The notes: a model not told the origin generated them from the letters alone. Counted from the first letter of the stretch, positions 18,125 through 27,084 are shown. The stretch: DNA of 64,000 nt from Zobellella maritima (GCF_003075035.1 NZ_QCZE01000001.1:990602-1054601), one strand, 5' to 3'. Numbers and translations: made by a program.

Positions 18125-19078
18125 CTAATTAACAGTGTCGCTGTTGATACCGTAAATCTGCCGCAGTTCGTTCAGACAAGCTTCCCGTAGTTGGTTGGGT
18201 TGCGCCTCGTCTCGCCACACGGCGGTAAAGGGGGTCTTGAAGTGAAATTGAGCAGGCAACAAGGCCCGCATCACACCTTGTTCTTGCCACTGTCTGGCGT
18301 AATGTTCCGGCAGGAAACCGATGAAGCTCCCACTCAGGATCAGGGTGGCGATGCCCTCCATTTGATAGGCATGGGCCGCCGTTTTCAGCAGCGCCTGCAA
18401 TTCAAGCATGGCTGAATCCGGTTTATAGCCGGGGCTGACATAGTCGTGCCGAGCCAACAGGGAAGGTGCTAACTGCCGTTCTTCGAGCGAGAACAGGGCA
18501 TGTCCCTGCGCGCAGTAGAGGTACGACGTTTCCCAGTAAAGCTGCTGATAAACCAGCCCTGGCAGCTGCTGATGACAGGGGAGAATACCCATATGCAAGC
18601 GCCCTTCGATTAGCGCCCTTTCAATTTCATTGGGAGAGGTGGTTTGCATCACAATCTGGACATCGGGCCCCAGTTGCTTGAGCCTGGCGACAAACGAAGG
18701 CACCCGGGACTGGGGATCGGTAATGGTATTGTCGGTCAGCCCTAGATGTAACTTACCCACCAAACGGTTATGTACCGCATTGATATTGGACCGAAATTTC
18801 TCCAGATCGGCCTGCAGCTGCATCAGGCTCTCGTATACCACCCGACCTTGCGCCGTCAGTGCAAACCCGGAACGCCCCCTGTAGCAAAGATGCATGTGCA
18901 GGCGGGTTTCCAGATCTGCCATATAACGACTAATGGCAGAGCGGCTGATGTTGAGTTCCACTTCGGCGGCGGCAAAGCCTCCGCATTCCACGACCGTTTT
19001 AAATACCCTCAACAGGCGCAAGTCAAGATCGCTGATCAAACCGGACAGGGCGTTGGTTGTCTGTTTCATGGTTGCCAT
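18125..19078 (-). CDS. LysR-family regulator divergent from the ureohydrolase
   Basis: A 317-residue LysR protein with an N-terminal winged helix (LRLLRVFKTVVECGGFAAAEVELNISRSAISRYMADLE) and a substrate-binding effector domain. It is transcribed away from the ureohydrolase and transporter genes, the usual arrangement for a LysR that controls its neighbours in response to their substrate. The inducer (agmatine, guanidinobutyrate or a similar guanidino compound) is inferred from context only. Confidence 0.88.
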   Translation of the reverse strand: MATMKQTTNALSGLISDLDLRLLRVFKTVVECGGFAAAEVELNISRSAISRYMADLETRLHMHLCYRGRSGFALTAQGRVVYESLMQLQADLEKFRSNINAVHNRLVGKLHLGLTDNTITDPQSRVPSFVARLKQLGPDVQIVMQTTSPNEIERALIEGRLHMGILPCHQQLPGLVYQQLYWETSYLYCAQGHALFSLEERQLAPSLLARHDYVSPGYKPDSAMLELQALLKTAAHAYQMEGIATLILSGSFIGFLPEHYARQWQEQGVMRALLPAQFHFKTPFTAVWRDEAQPNQLREACLNELRQIYGINSDTVN

Positions 19079-19086
19079 TTGTGTTA

Positions 19087-19130
19087 ACCAAAGGTGATTT
19101 AATTGTAATTTATTGAAACGTATCTTTGGT
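19087..19130. promoter_or_regulatory. inverted repeat in LysR/ureohydrolase intergenic region
   Basis: ACCAAAG (19087-19093) and CTTTGGT (19124-19130) form 7-bp inverted arms around an AT-rich 30-base spacer in the 131-base divergent gap. They may be paired half-sites for the adjacent LysR protein. There is no independent support. Confidence 0.3.
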
Positions 19131-19209
19131 CCGATACTTTGTCAAACAAGGTCCTGACGATGCCGGACCCTGTGGATTCCGTAACCTATGACCCAGTAGA
19201 GGTAATCCA

Positions 19210-20184
19210 ATGTCAGAGCAATACAACAGCTTCAAGCCTATCGACTCCAATGCCACTCCTCGCTATGCAGGGATCGCGACCTTCATGCGTTTACCCTATC
19301 TCCCCGTAGCAGAGGCCGGTGCCGTGGATATTGGTCTGATCGGCATTCCCTGGGATGGTGGTACCACGAATCGCGCCGGGGCGCGCCATGGACCGCGACA
19401 GATGAGGGATCTGTCATCCTTGATGCGGAAATTCCACCCGACTCTGGGGATCAACCCCTACGACCTGGCCAACTGTGCCGATCTGGGGGATACCCCGGTT
19501 AACCCCATCAAGATAGAAGACACCCTGGAACGGGTTGAGGAGTTTTATCGCCAGGTATTGGAGCAAAATATTATTCCCCTGTCGGCAGGGGGCGATCATC
19601 TGGTGAGCCTGCCCATCTTGAGGGCATTGGCGGAAAAACACGGTCCTATGGGGATGGTGCATTTTGATGCCCACACCGACACCTTCGACCGTTACTTCGG
19701 TGGCTGCAAATACACCCATGGCACCCCGTTTCGCCGTGCCATCGAGGAAGGCGTACTGGATCCCAAGCGGGTCGTCCAGATCGGTATTCGTGGCGGACTC
19801 TATAGCGAAGATGATGATGCCTGGGGTCTGGAACAGGGAATTCGCGTGATCCGTATCGAAGAATACTTTGATTTGGGGGTGGAAGGGGTCATCAGGGAGA
19901 TCCACCGGGTGGTCGGTAACCAAAGTACCTATGTCAGCTTTGATGTGGACTGCCTGGATCCTGTCTATGCCCCGGGTACCGGGACGCCGGAAGTCGGGGG
20001 CATCAGCACCCATGAGGCACAACGGATGTTGCGCAGCCTGCGTGGCATGAAGCTGGTGGGCGGGGATGTGGTGGAAGTGGCACCGCCATTCGATCCCAGC
20101 GGCAACACCGCCCTGGTGGGAGTCACCCTGATGTGGGAGATCCTCTGCATGCTGGCCGAACAAGTAGCCAGGCAAAGAGGCTAA
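19210..20184 (+). CDS. agmatinase-family ureohydrolase (agmatinase or guanidinobutyrase)
   Basis: A 324-residue Mn-dependent ureohydrolase that splits a guanidino compound to urea and an amine. Metal-ligand blocks are all present: GGDH, HFDAHTDT, SFDVDCLDPVYAPGTGTPE and GGDVVEVAP. Length and the N-terminal extension match SpeB/GbuA/GpuA types. The divergent LysR and downstream YjiH-like membrane protein recall catabolic guanidino-acid loci of Pseudomonas rather than the biosynthetic speA-speB pair. Substrate choice cannot be settled by eye. Confidence 0.85.
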   Translation: MSEQYNSFKPIDSNATPRYAGIATFMRLPYLPVAEAGAVDIGLIGIPWDGGTTNRAGARHGPRQMRDLSSLMRKFHPTLGINPYDLANCADLGDTPVNPIKIEDTLERVEEFYRQVLEQNIIPLSAGGDHLVSLPILRALAEKHGPMGMVHFDAHTDTFDRYFGGCKYTHGTPFRRAIEEGVLDPKRVVQIGIRGGLYSEDDDAWGLEQGIRVIRIEEYFDLGVEGVIREIHRVVGNQSTYVSFDVDCLDPVYAPGTGTPEVGGISTHEAQRMLRSLRGMKLVGGDVVEVAPPFDPSGNTALVGVTLMWEILCMLAEQVARQRG

Positions 20185-20283
20185 TCCCCCAACTTACGCA
20201 AGCAGCACAGCCAAGCCTGGTAGCTACCGGGCTTAATCCTGGTGCTGAGTGCATTGATAATCAGGTGTCAGAAGGATCTGAAC

Positions 20284-21684
20284 ATGACAACCAATAATAC
20301 CCCTGTACAACGGGTTGCATCCGAGCGCCCGTTATCCGGCTTTACCGCCAAGGCCTTGCTGCGATTTATCATTCCCTCCCTGCTCGGTGTGCTTGCCTTT
20401 CTTGTTCCTATTGAAGACAAGGGGCAGATAACCATAGTGATGGCCATCCTCTCCAATTGGCTAAAACAGGAGCTGATGGCATATATGATTATCATTGTGA
20501 TCGGTATCATCGGTTTATCGGCGACAATGACCGCCTATGTGACGCTGCTTAAACCCAGGTGGGTCACGCCAGGTTCCTTCATGGCCGAGTTGTTTGCGGT
20601 GAGCATGCCCTGGCTATTGTTACGGGTGAGTGGCCTGGTCATGGTCTTGATGATCCATTATCAGGCAGGGCCAGAGTGGATCTGGTCGGAACGAACAGGG
20701 CTGATAGTGCTGAAGGATCTGGCGACCACAATCGTCACCATTTTCCTGTTTGCCGCGCTATTGCTACCCCTGTTGACCGACTACGGCCTGATGGAATTTG
20801 TCGGCACCCTGTTCCGTAATATTTTCCGCAAGCTGTTCTGCATTCCCGGCCGTGCCTCTGTCGATGCTACCGCCTCCTGGCTGTCTTCGGCGGCGGTCGG
20901 CATCTTGATTACCTCACAGCAGTATGAAAAAGGGTACTACTCTGCCAAGGATGCGGCGGTAATAGCGACCAACTTTTCGATTGTTGCCGTGCCATTTACC
21001 CTGGTCATTGCCGAGTTTGTGGGGCTGGGGCATCTGTTTATCGAATATTATGCCACTGTGGTCGTTACCGGTATTGCGGCGGCCATTATCGTTCCCCGCT
21101 TGCCGCCGCTGTCGCGCATGTCCCATGACTACTACCCACCACAGGGACAGGCGCTGAGTGAAGAGGTACCGGCAGGACAATCGCTGTTTACATGGGGCCT
21201 CCGCCAGGCGGTGGAGAAGGCGCGTTCGGCACCCAGCCTGCAGGGTCTGTTGAAATCGGCGCTTCGCAATACCTGCGATATCTGGTTCGGACTGATGCCG
21301 CCATTGATCGTGATTGCCACAGGGGGGCTGGTCGTGGCGGAGTTTACCCCGATCATGACCTGGCTTTCGTATCCGTTGATCCCGGTCCTGGAGCTATTAC
21401 AGCTTCCCGAGGCAGACAAGGCCGCGCCGGCGATGCTGGTGGGATTTGCCGAGATGTTTCTGCCTGCGGTCATTGCCGCCGGTATCGAAAGTGAACTGAC
21501 CCGCTTCGTCATCATATCCGTTTCCGTCACCCAGCTGGTGTACATGTCTGAGGTCGGGGTGATGCTGCTCAAAAGCAAAATCCCTCTCGGTTTTATGGAT
21601 CTGGTGAAGATTTTTCTGGTCAGGACGGCGGTGATACTACCCATTACTTGCCTGATTGCTCATCAGGTGGTGTTTAGAGGCTAA
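20284..21684 (+). CDS. YjiH-family membrane transporter (nucleoside-recognition/Gate domain)
   Basis: A 466-residue polytopic membrane protein with about ten hydrophobic segments and the YjiH/Gate-domain signature (PGRASVDATASWLSSAAVGILITSQQYEKGYYS). The ATG at 20284, preceded by AGGATCTGAAC, is better than an upstream in-frame start. It follows the ureohydrolase by 99 bases and probably imports its substrate. A strong terminator follows, so the ureohydrolase-transporter pair is one unit. Confidence 0.8.
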   Translation: MTTNNTPVQRVASERPLSGFTAKALLRFIIPSLLGVLAFLVPIEDKGQITIVMAILSNWLKQELMAYMIIIVIGIIGLSATMTAYVTLLKPRWVTPGSFMAELFAVSMPWLLLRVSGLVMVLMIHYQAGPEWIWSERTGLIVLKDLATTIVTIFLFAALLLPLLTDYGLMEFVGTLFRNIFRKLFCIPGRASVDATASWLSSAAVGILITSQQYEKGYYSAKDAAVIATNFSIVAVPFTLVIAEFVGLGHLFIEYYATVVVTGIAAAIIVPRLPPLSRMSHDYYPPQGQALSEEVPAGQSLFTWGLRQAVEKARSAPSLQGLLKSALRNTCDIWFGLMPPLIVIATGGLVVAEFTPIMTWLSYPLIPVLELLQLPEADKAAPAMLVGFAEMFLPAVIAAGIESELTRFVIISVSVTQLVYMSEVGVMLLKSKIPLGFMDLVKIFLVRTAVILPITCLIAHQVVFRG

Positions 21685-21710
21685 CAGCCAAGTAGTGTAG
21701 ATAGATAAGC

Positions 21711-21750
21711 ACAAGGGGGGCAAGATCAACGGTCTTGCCCCCCTTGTTTT
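21711..21750 (+). terminator. strong intrinsic terminator
   Basis: A perfect 15-bp stem (ACAAGGGGGGCAAGA / TCTTGCCCCCCTTGT) with a 7-base loop and TTTT immediately after, 26 bases beyond the transporter stop. One of the clearest terminators in the window. Confidence 0.9.
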
Positions 21751-21913
21751 CAGCAAAAATGCTGCCAGGTTCAATATCACAACAATCACCCATGGTGTAT
21801 GTGGGACGCAGGGCAGGGCGCTTGGCACCAAACGACAGGTTGGCTGTGCAATCCAGCTTGTGCAGCTATGTTAGTAATAGTTGAACATCCCCAACCGGCT
21901 GCAGGAGATCGCC

Positions 21914-22684
21914 ATGAAGGCGTTGCATGGTATTCAGGGCATTTTGTTAGACCTTGAAGGTGTCCTGTATGTTGGCGAACGGGCCATTGACGGCGCTGTT
22001 GACACGATAAAGGCCATCAACGATCGGCAGATCCCCCACCGATATGTGACCAATACCACCACCCTGTCCAGGGTGTCGTTGTCACAGAAACTACAGGCTA
22101 TGGGGTTTGCTGTTGAGCCGCACGAGATCCTGAGCGCCCCCGCAGCGGCTTGTGTGCACCTGCGCCAACGTCAGCCTCGGAGCTGCTATTTTGCCGTTTC
22201 GGAGGCAATCCGGGAGGAGTTTCGCGAGTTTCCCATCTCGGATACGCCAGATGCCCTGGTTATCGGGGATATTGGCCGCGCCTGGACATACGATCTGGTT
22301 AACCACCTCTTTCAGATGGTGATGGCCGGGGCGGATATAGTGGCGCTACATAAAGGAAAATATTGGCAAACGCCCGACGGGCTTCGAGTTGATATCGGCG
22401 CCTTTATCGCGGGGCTTGAATATGCCACCGGTGTTGACGCCACGGTTATCGGTAAGCCTTCTCCCGCGTTTTTTCAGGCGGCGGCCCGGGAATTGCGTTG
22501 TCCGGCAGAGTCCATCCTGATGGTGGGCGATGATATCGATTCCGATGTGGGTGGGGCCCAACAGTGCGGGATAAGGGGCGTGCTTGTTAAAACCGGCAAA
22601 TATCGCCCAGAGCGGGCGGCCGCCTCGGCCGTTGTGCCCGACGCTGTTATCGACTCCATTGCCCGGCTTATGCGCTACCTCTGA
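21914..22684 (+). CDS. HAD-superfamily hydrolase (TIGR01458/LHPP-like)
   Basis: A 256-residue class IIA HAD phosphatase. Motif I is DLEGVLYVG, motif II NTTTLSR, motif III GKPSPAFF (Lys) and motif IV MVGDDIDSDVGGA. The residue two after the nucleophile Asp is Glu rather than the usual Asp. The start at 21914 has GGAG nine bases upstream. Relatives hydrolyse small phosphate esters, pyrophosphate or phosphohistidine; the substrate here is unknown. Confidence 0.82.
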   Translation: MKALHGIQGILLDLEGVLYVGERAIDGAVDTIKAINDRQIPHRYVTNTTTLSRVSLSQKLQAMGFAVEPHEILSAPAAACVHLRQRQPRSCYFAVSEAIREEFREFPISDTPDALVIGDIGRAWTYDLVNHLFQMVMAGADIVALHKGKYWQTPDGLRVDIGAFIAGLEYATGVDATVIGKPSPAFFQAAARELRCPAESILMVGDDIDSDVGGAQQCGIRGVLVKTGKYRPERAAASAVVPDAVIDSIARLMRYL

Positions 22685-22902
22685 ACGGTGACATACACTG
22701 TAATGGGCACAACCACACCCAACGAAATGTCAGAGCTGCTTTCAGACAGGACTTTGGGCAAGCGGCCTTCCCGGATCGCTGGATACCGTTGAGCAGCAAG
22801 TCTTTATCCTATGAAAGGTGGGTATTGAGCCTGATCAGGGCAGGACGGTGGCAGTTGGCTTGGTGCCAGCATGACACACTGAAAGGATCGGTCAAATGAT
22901 CC

Positions 22903-22939
22903 TGAAAAATAGTTGAGAAGCGGAGGTAATCTTCTCAAC
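22903..22939 (-). terminator. intrinsic terminator of the 22971-23447 gene
   Basis: On the minus strand a perfect 9-bp stem GTTGAGAAG / CTTCTCAAC is followed by CTATTTTT, about 30 bases after the stop of the unknown gene. The rest of the 286-base gap from 22685 shows no gene. Confidence 0.75.
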
Positions 22940-22970
22940 GTCGATTATTAAGCTGAATAGTTACTTAAAA

Positions 22971-23447
22971 TTAAATGCTGAGGTCAGTAGTAGCAGCTCC
23001 CAAAATGTTATTAATTTCTTCAATATGCATTTTTAGCTTGCTCAGGCAAGTACTGGTATCTTTATCAGCCATTTCATTGCCTTCTAACAGGACATAGCGG
23101 CCTTGATCCAAATCAGCAATATGGGAGAAATAAAAGGCATCCTTCCAGAACTTACAAGGTACCGGTTCGGTGTTCAGGTGCTCCTGGCACAGCTGTTGAT
23201 CCTTAACATAGGCCAGAACCGCCAGCGCCTTGTGCTTGTAAACTTTAACTGAAACACCTTCAGGCCAGTGCTTTAACCTGATGTCGAGATCACACTTAAT
23301 GTCGGCGTTTTCTTTTTTTACGTAAACTTTTTTCACTTCAAATGAGCCTCGCCATTGCGAGAACATATCTCCAGAAAAAATTTGACGCTCGATATCATTA
23401 AATTTTTCTTCAATTTTTTGAGTGATGATGTTGATGTTATCTGACAT
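22971..23447 (-). CDS. protein of unknown function (158 aa)
   Basis: A soluble, charged 158-residue protein rich in Lys, Asp and Glu, with five Cys and no membrane segment. I recognise no family. It is noticeably more AT-rich than the flanking housekeeping genes and has its own terminator, so it may be a recent acquisition together with the divergent MFS gene. AAGGTCACAACC may be its ribosome site. Confidence 0.6.
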   Translation of the reverse strand: MSDNINIITQKIEEKFNDIERQIFSGDMFSQWRGSFEVKKVYVKKENADIKCDLDIRLKHWPEGVSVKVYKHKALAVLAYVKDQQLCQEHLNTEPVPCKFWKDAFYFSHIADLDQGRYVLLEGNEMADKDTSTCLSKLKMHIEEINNILGAATTDLSI

Positions 23448-23702
23448 GATGGTTGTGACCTTGATTCTGTTGGATTAACTGTTTTTAACGACAGTTTAAT
23501 GCTGGCATGATACTGAGAGTGCCGGGCAGTGTAAAGTTGTGGCAGGGACTTTGTTATAAGTATTTTTTATTATTTGATAAGTTTATTTGTCACAGGGCGC
23601 TATTTTCCAGTATAGCTGCTGGATTGGGCGTATTCTTTGCCTTTACTCGGAATTACTGTGATATGGTACTGGTTAATTTTGCTGTATAATGTCCTGTTTT
23701 TC

Positions 23703-24935
23703 ATGAGGATGGTAACAATAACAGTGCGGCGATCTATTTTTACTGAACATAATTATCTGACCTATTTATGTGGCAGTATCTTTTCCACTCAGGGTCTTTG
23801 GATTCAACGCATGACACTGGGCTGGATGATGTGGGATCTGACTCATTCAGAAAGCTGGTTGGGAATGCTGGCCTTTTTAATGTTTTTCCCGACTATTTTG
23901 GTCGGGCCATTGTTTGGAGCAATGGTGGATCGCATTAACCGTCGTCAGGCGGCCGTCGTAACCAGCACCATACTTGGGTTGTTATCGCTGTTATTAGCCT
24001 GGTTGGTGTGGCAACAGTTAGTGAATGCGCTGATGCTGTTGTTGTTTGCGCTGGGGATTGGCGTGGCCAATAGTGCCTATCAGTCGATACGGCTGTCTTT
24101 AGTGCCAGAGTTGGTCAGTGCCGAAAACATGCCTAAGGCCGTGGCCATTAATGCAATTTTATACAATACTTCACGTTTTATTGGGCCGGTTCTTGCAGGG
24201 CTGATAATTAAATATCAGGGCAATGCCACCGCACTGACGGTAGTTGCAATCTGTTATATACCGCTAATAATGGTATTATTATTGTTAAAGCTCGATAACT
24301 GCCAGCGAGTATCAAAGGCACAGCAATTGACCTTTTTAATGGATATAAAGGCCGGTTTTGAGTATGCCCTGAGTTCAGATCTGATCCTGCGCTTATTGAT
24401 GCTGATTGCGACTTCGGCGATGTTAGGTCGGGGCTTGCTGGAAATTTTGCCCGCAGCGGTTGAGGTACTCTACGATCGGGGAGTGACAGCCTTAGCCTGG
24501 CTTAATTCAGCCGCGGGGATAGGCGCGATTATTGCGGGTTTACTACTGTCATTCTTTCGTGCCGAGCGCTTATTTCCGGCAATGCGTCTGGGGGCGATTT
24601 CTTCAGGTTTATTGTTGGTGCTGTTCAGTTATACCAGTAGTTTTGAACTGGGGTTGCTAATTGTGGGTGGCTTAAGTTTTTGTGCCACTGTGTGTGCTGT
24701 AGGCACTCAATCACTTATTCAGGTTTCAGTGGCAAGTGGATTCAGAGGCCGGGTTATGAGCCTGTGGGGAGCGATTAATGTTGGCGGTGGTGCATTGGGT
24801 GGTTTGTTATTTGGTGTGCTGACCGAGTTTATGGGTTACTCATTTACGCTGATCACTGTCGGACTATGCTGTGTTATTATTGCCCATATTGCCACTCGTC
24901 GTATTCTCTTGCCCGAGGAGCTAAAATCGGCATAA
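23703..24935 (+). CDS. MFS exporter (EntS/MFS_3-like)
   Basis: A 410-residue major-facilitator protein with about 12 TM segments. The loop 2-3 motif is GPLFGAMVDRINRRQ and the central block is RLSLVPELVSAENMPKAVAINAILYNTSRFIGPVLAG, typical of the MFS_3 enterobactin-exporter-like group. The start is uncertain (ATG at 23703 or 23709, or GTG at 23724); the upstream frame extension looks non-coding. It is AT-rich like the adjacent unknown gene. Substrate unknown. Confidence 0.8.
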   Translation: MRMVTITVRRSIFTEHNYLTYLCGSIFSTQGLWIQRMTLGWMMWDLTHSESWLGMLAFLMFFPTILVGPLFGAMVDRINRRQAAVVTSTILGLLSLLLAWLVWQQLVNALMLLLFALGIGVANSAYQSIRLSLVPELVSAENMPKAVAINAILYNTSRFIGPVLAGLIIKYQGNATALTVVAICYIPLIMVLLLLKLDNCQRVSKAQQLTFLMDIKAGFEYALSSDLILRLLMLIATSAMLGRGLLEILPAAVEVLYDRGVTALAWLNSAAGIGAIIAGLLLSFFRAERLFPAMRLGAISSGLLLVLFSYTSSFELGLLIVGGLSFCATVCAVGTQSLIQVSVASGFRGRVMSLWGAINVGGGALGGLLFGVLTEFMGYSFTLITVGLCCVIIAHIATRRILLPEELKSA

Positions 24936-24998
24936 CAGAAAGCACTTGCTTACTGTTATGCCAAATATCAAGAATCTTGAAATAGCACTGTTATCAAT

Positions 24999-25128
24999 TT
25001 AAGGTAACGGGCTCGCGTTAAGACAGACTATCACCAACACACGCAAAGTGAACGCGCATTTTGTTAATGTCTGCTTGGCGGTATCGAGGTTGGCTCGCAG
25101 CTTATCGGCGGCCTTCCAGAGCTTGTGC
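24999..25128 (-). pseudogene. possible HsdM N-terminal fragment
   Basis: In one minus-strand frame the sequence reads HKLWKAADKLRANLDTAKQ before losing similarity and stopping at 24999. The LWxAADxLRxN core is the usual N-terminal motif of type I methyltransferase HsdM. It abuts the Abi_2-like fragment in another frame, suggesting a recombination scar. Only about 15 residues support this, so chance is possible. Confidence 0.3.
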
Positions 25129-25230
25129 GATCTGCATGCCTCGCTGCCGCAGTTTGGCCAGCTGTTGGTCAAAGGTCAGGGCAGGTTTCAGATAGGGCTT
25201 GAGCACGCGACAATCCCGGGTCACAAGCAT
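25102..25230 (-). pseudogene. truncated Abi_2-family (AbiD/F-like) N-terminus
   Basis: The minus-strand frame encodes MLVTRDCRVLKPYLKP followed by ALTFDQQLAKLRQRGMQI. This matches the start of Abi_2 abortive-infection proteins (KP.LTF.QQ...L..RG), then stops after ALEGRR. The remaining roughly 250 residues of the family are missing. It is read as a decayed defence gene at the left edge of the island. Confidence 0.45.
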
Positions 25231-25467
25231 AAAAAAACCGCCAAGGTTGCGCGTTGCCCCAAGGGGTACTAAGCGTGGCGGTTGTGTTGGGCACAGTATC
25301 GTTCGTGTTGTTTTACAAATCAAGCACCGGGGCTGGGTGACCGCAGGCTGCGCGTAATCGGGCATTATGATCAATGGCCGTTGAAAACAACCCTTGGTCG
25401 GCTTGCCGTTAACCCCATCCTGCACGACGCTGAATCATTGGGTGCCATGCAACAACGGAGGTAGACC

Positions 25468-25656
25468 ATGGCGCGGGATACCCTGACCCAGCAGACCCTG
25501 GTGCAACTGATCGACGCCGGAGTGGTACGCCAGGTGACAGCCTGGGCCCTGCCGCAGGGCTGGGGTGATCCACTATTATCGCTGAGGTTAAGGCTCTGGA
25601 GTCAAACCGCTACCATCAGCAGCACCGGTTCGCTTTCCCCTTCACTGACATGGTGA
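25468..25656 (+). pseudogene. fragment resembling an ICE/plasmid small protein
   Basis: The frame MARDTLTQQTLVQLIDAGVV, then VTAWALPQGWG, has a GGAGG site before the ATG. It looks like the N-terminus of short proteins I associate with ICE or plasmid maintenance regions (ParC-like partition-associated). After GWG the sequence loses coherence, suggesting a frameshift or truncation. Identification is from memory and weak. The rest of 24936-25819 shows no intact gene. Confidence 0.3.
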
Positions 25657-25819
25657 CTCACGATAAGTACCTCGGTTAGTGATGATTATGGGTTTATTTC
25701 TTTGGCCAAGCATGGATAGTTAGCTTTTTTGCCATAATGTCGCATGGGGTCGTTCTATATGACATCATCTTGAACTACTGTCTATCCATATGTTCATTCC
25801 ATATCGAGAAGATACCACG

Positions 25820-26866
25820 ATGGCACAAGAATCTTTTCCTATAATCCCACACTTTTTGAAACATCTGAGAGAGAAATCGGGGCTGACTATCGAAGCAGTA
25901 GCTGCCGCTGTTGATGCAGAAGCTGATTTCGAACTTTCTACTCGGCAATATCAACGTATTGAGAAACATGGTAAAACTTCCAAGAAGACTGCTATCGCTC
26001 TGGCTAAAGCATTTGGTACTTCAGTGGACGAGTTGCAAGGTCGGCTGTCAATTGACAAATCTCCATGGTACGTGAAGAGCAGAGACGAACTCTATGGAAA
26101 GTTAACCATTGGCTATCACGAGGTGATAACAGAGGTATTTCGTAAAGTTAATATCGGCGGTGGAGCCTTGAATAATAATGGCTGTGTGCTTCTCGATATT
26201 AACGACAAGCAACTACCCATCTCCTTGAAAGTTACTCATCATCCCCATTCATATGAGTCTTACACCAGTGAGTGGATAATACGCCCGGCGATCATCAACG
26301 AATCAGGAATCCTTTGGACGTCACTCAATAAATGGCAGCAGTTGGACTGGAAGCAACAAATCAACAAGCTGGCATACAACTTTTCCAACAAGGTCATCAT
26401 TAATGATGAACCATTGGTGCCTGAGTCATCCAATGTCGGTTTTTTTGTCCGTTTTGAATATCTTGTGGAAAATGAGGAACAAGAGGAGGAAGATAAAGAA
26501 GAAAAACACATTACCAACGGGGAGTGGGTTATAGAGGGGACACAGTTCTTCCAAAATGATGCCGACTTCAGATGTTCGCTTATGGTGTGGCTGGAAGATA
26601 ACCGCCGGCTTTATCCCTTCCCGGTTCATCCACCAATGTGTTCACCAGGTGTGCTGGGAATATATTATGGTTGCTCCAATAAGCGACTGGTCATAACCAG
26701 GGCTTGGCTGGATGAATCTGGGCAAGCGCATCAAGCACCCTGGCCAGAACTGCAACGTGAACAGCTGGCCGATGCTCTTGAATCATTTTTGAAAAAAACA
26801 TCCCCGCTCCCAATCGCTATTGGTGATCTTGGTCCAGAACACTTCCCGCCACTGGCACCTGATTAG
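25820..26866 (+). CDS. XRE-type HTH protein with large unknown C-terminal domain
   Basis: A 348-residue protein. Residues about 10-85 form a helix-turn-helix of the XRE kind (FLKHLREKSGLTIEAVAAAV...TRQYQRIEKHGKTSKKTAIALAKAFG). The remaining 260 residues, with an acidic stretch (EEQEEEDKEEKH), match nothing I know. The ATG at 25820 is chosen because the HTH starts soon after. It lies between island remnants and a 41-residue ORF, opposite the restriction gene train. It may regulate the island or act as a sensor. Confidence 0.65.
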   Translation: MAQESFPIIPHFLKHLREKSGLTIEAVAAAVDAEADFELSTRQYQRIEKHGKTSKKTAIALAKAFGTSVDELQGRLSIDKSPWYVKSRDELYGKLTIGYHEVITEVFRKVNIGGGALNNNGCVLLDINDKQLPISLKVTHHPHSYESYTSEWIIRPAIINESGILWTSLNKWQQLDWKQQINKLAYNFSNKVIINDEPLVPESSNVGFFVRFEYLVENEEQEEEDKEEKHITNGEWVIEGTQFFQNDADFRCSLMVWLEDNRRLYPFPVHPPMCSPGVLGIYYGCSNKRLVITRAWLDESGQAHQAPWPELQREQLADALESFLKKTSPLPIAIGDLGPEHFPPLAPD

Positions 26867-26930
26867 GAGACTGAAGTGTCTGGAAATCATTAAAATGCGA
26901 CAGCTTACCAACCACAAAAAGGAGTGTGTC

Positions 26931-27056
26931 ATGAGTAAAGCCCCTGCAAATGCACCGAGTAAAACCGGAAACCCGTCAGGAAAAGGGCGGGGTAACAATC
27001 CACCATCCCCTGCCAAATCAGGCGGTCGTGGTAACGCCCCGTCAAAAGGTAAGTAA
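26931..27056 (+). CDS. 41-residue basic Gly/Pro/Ser/Lys-rich protein
   Basis: A short ORF with an excellent AAGGAG site seven bases before the ATG. Its product (starting MSKAPANAPSKTGNPSGKG) is low-complexity, has six Lys and two Arg, no acidic residues, and repeated APSK/GRGN motifs. It lies 64 bases after the HTH gene on the same strand, so cotranscription is likely. No family is recognised. Expected to be disordered and possibly nucleic-acid binding. Confidence 0.55.
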   Translation: MSKAPANAPSKTGNPSGKGRGNNPPSPAKSGGRGNAPSKGK

Positions 27057-27060
27057 CCCC

Positions 27061-27084
27061 CAGGGCAGGCATGAGCCTGTCCTG
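27061..27084 (+). terminator. hairpin after the 41-residue ORF
   Basis: CAGGGCAGGC ATGA GCCTGTCCTG forms a 10-bp stem with one G-T pair and a 4-base loop, five bases after the stop at 27056. No T-run follows. Probable transcript end. Confidence 0.45.

Noticed and set aside
25282-25464. 60-codon plus-strand ORF before the ICE-like fragment
   Set aside because: No recognisable motif and no ribosome site; included only as part of the decayed region.
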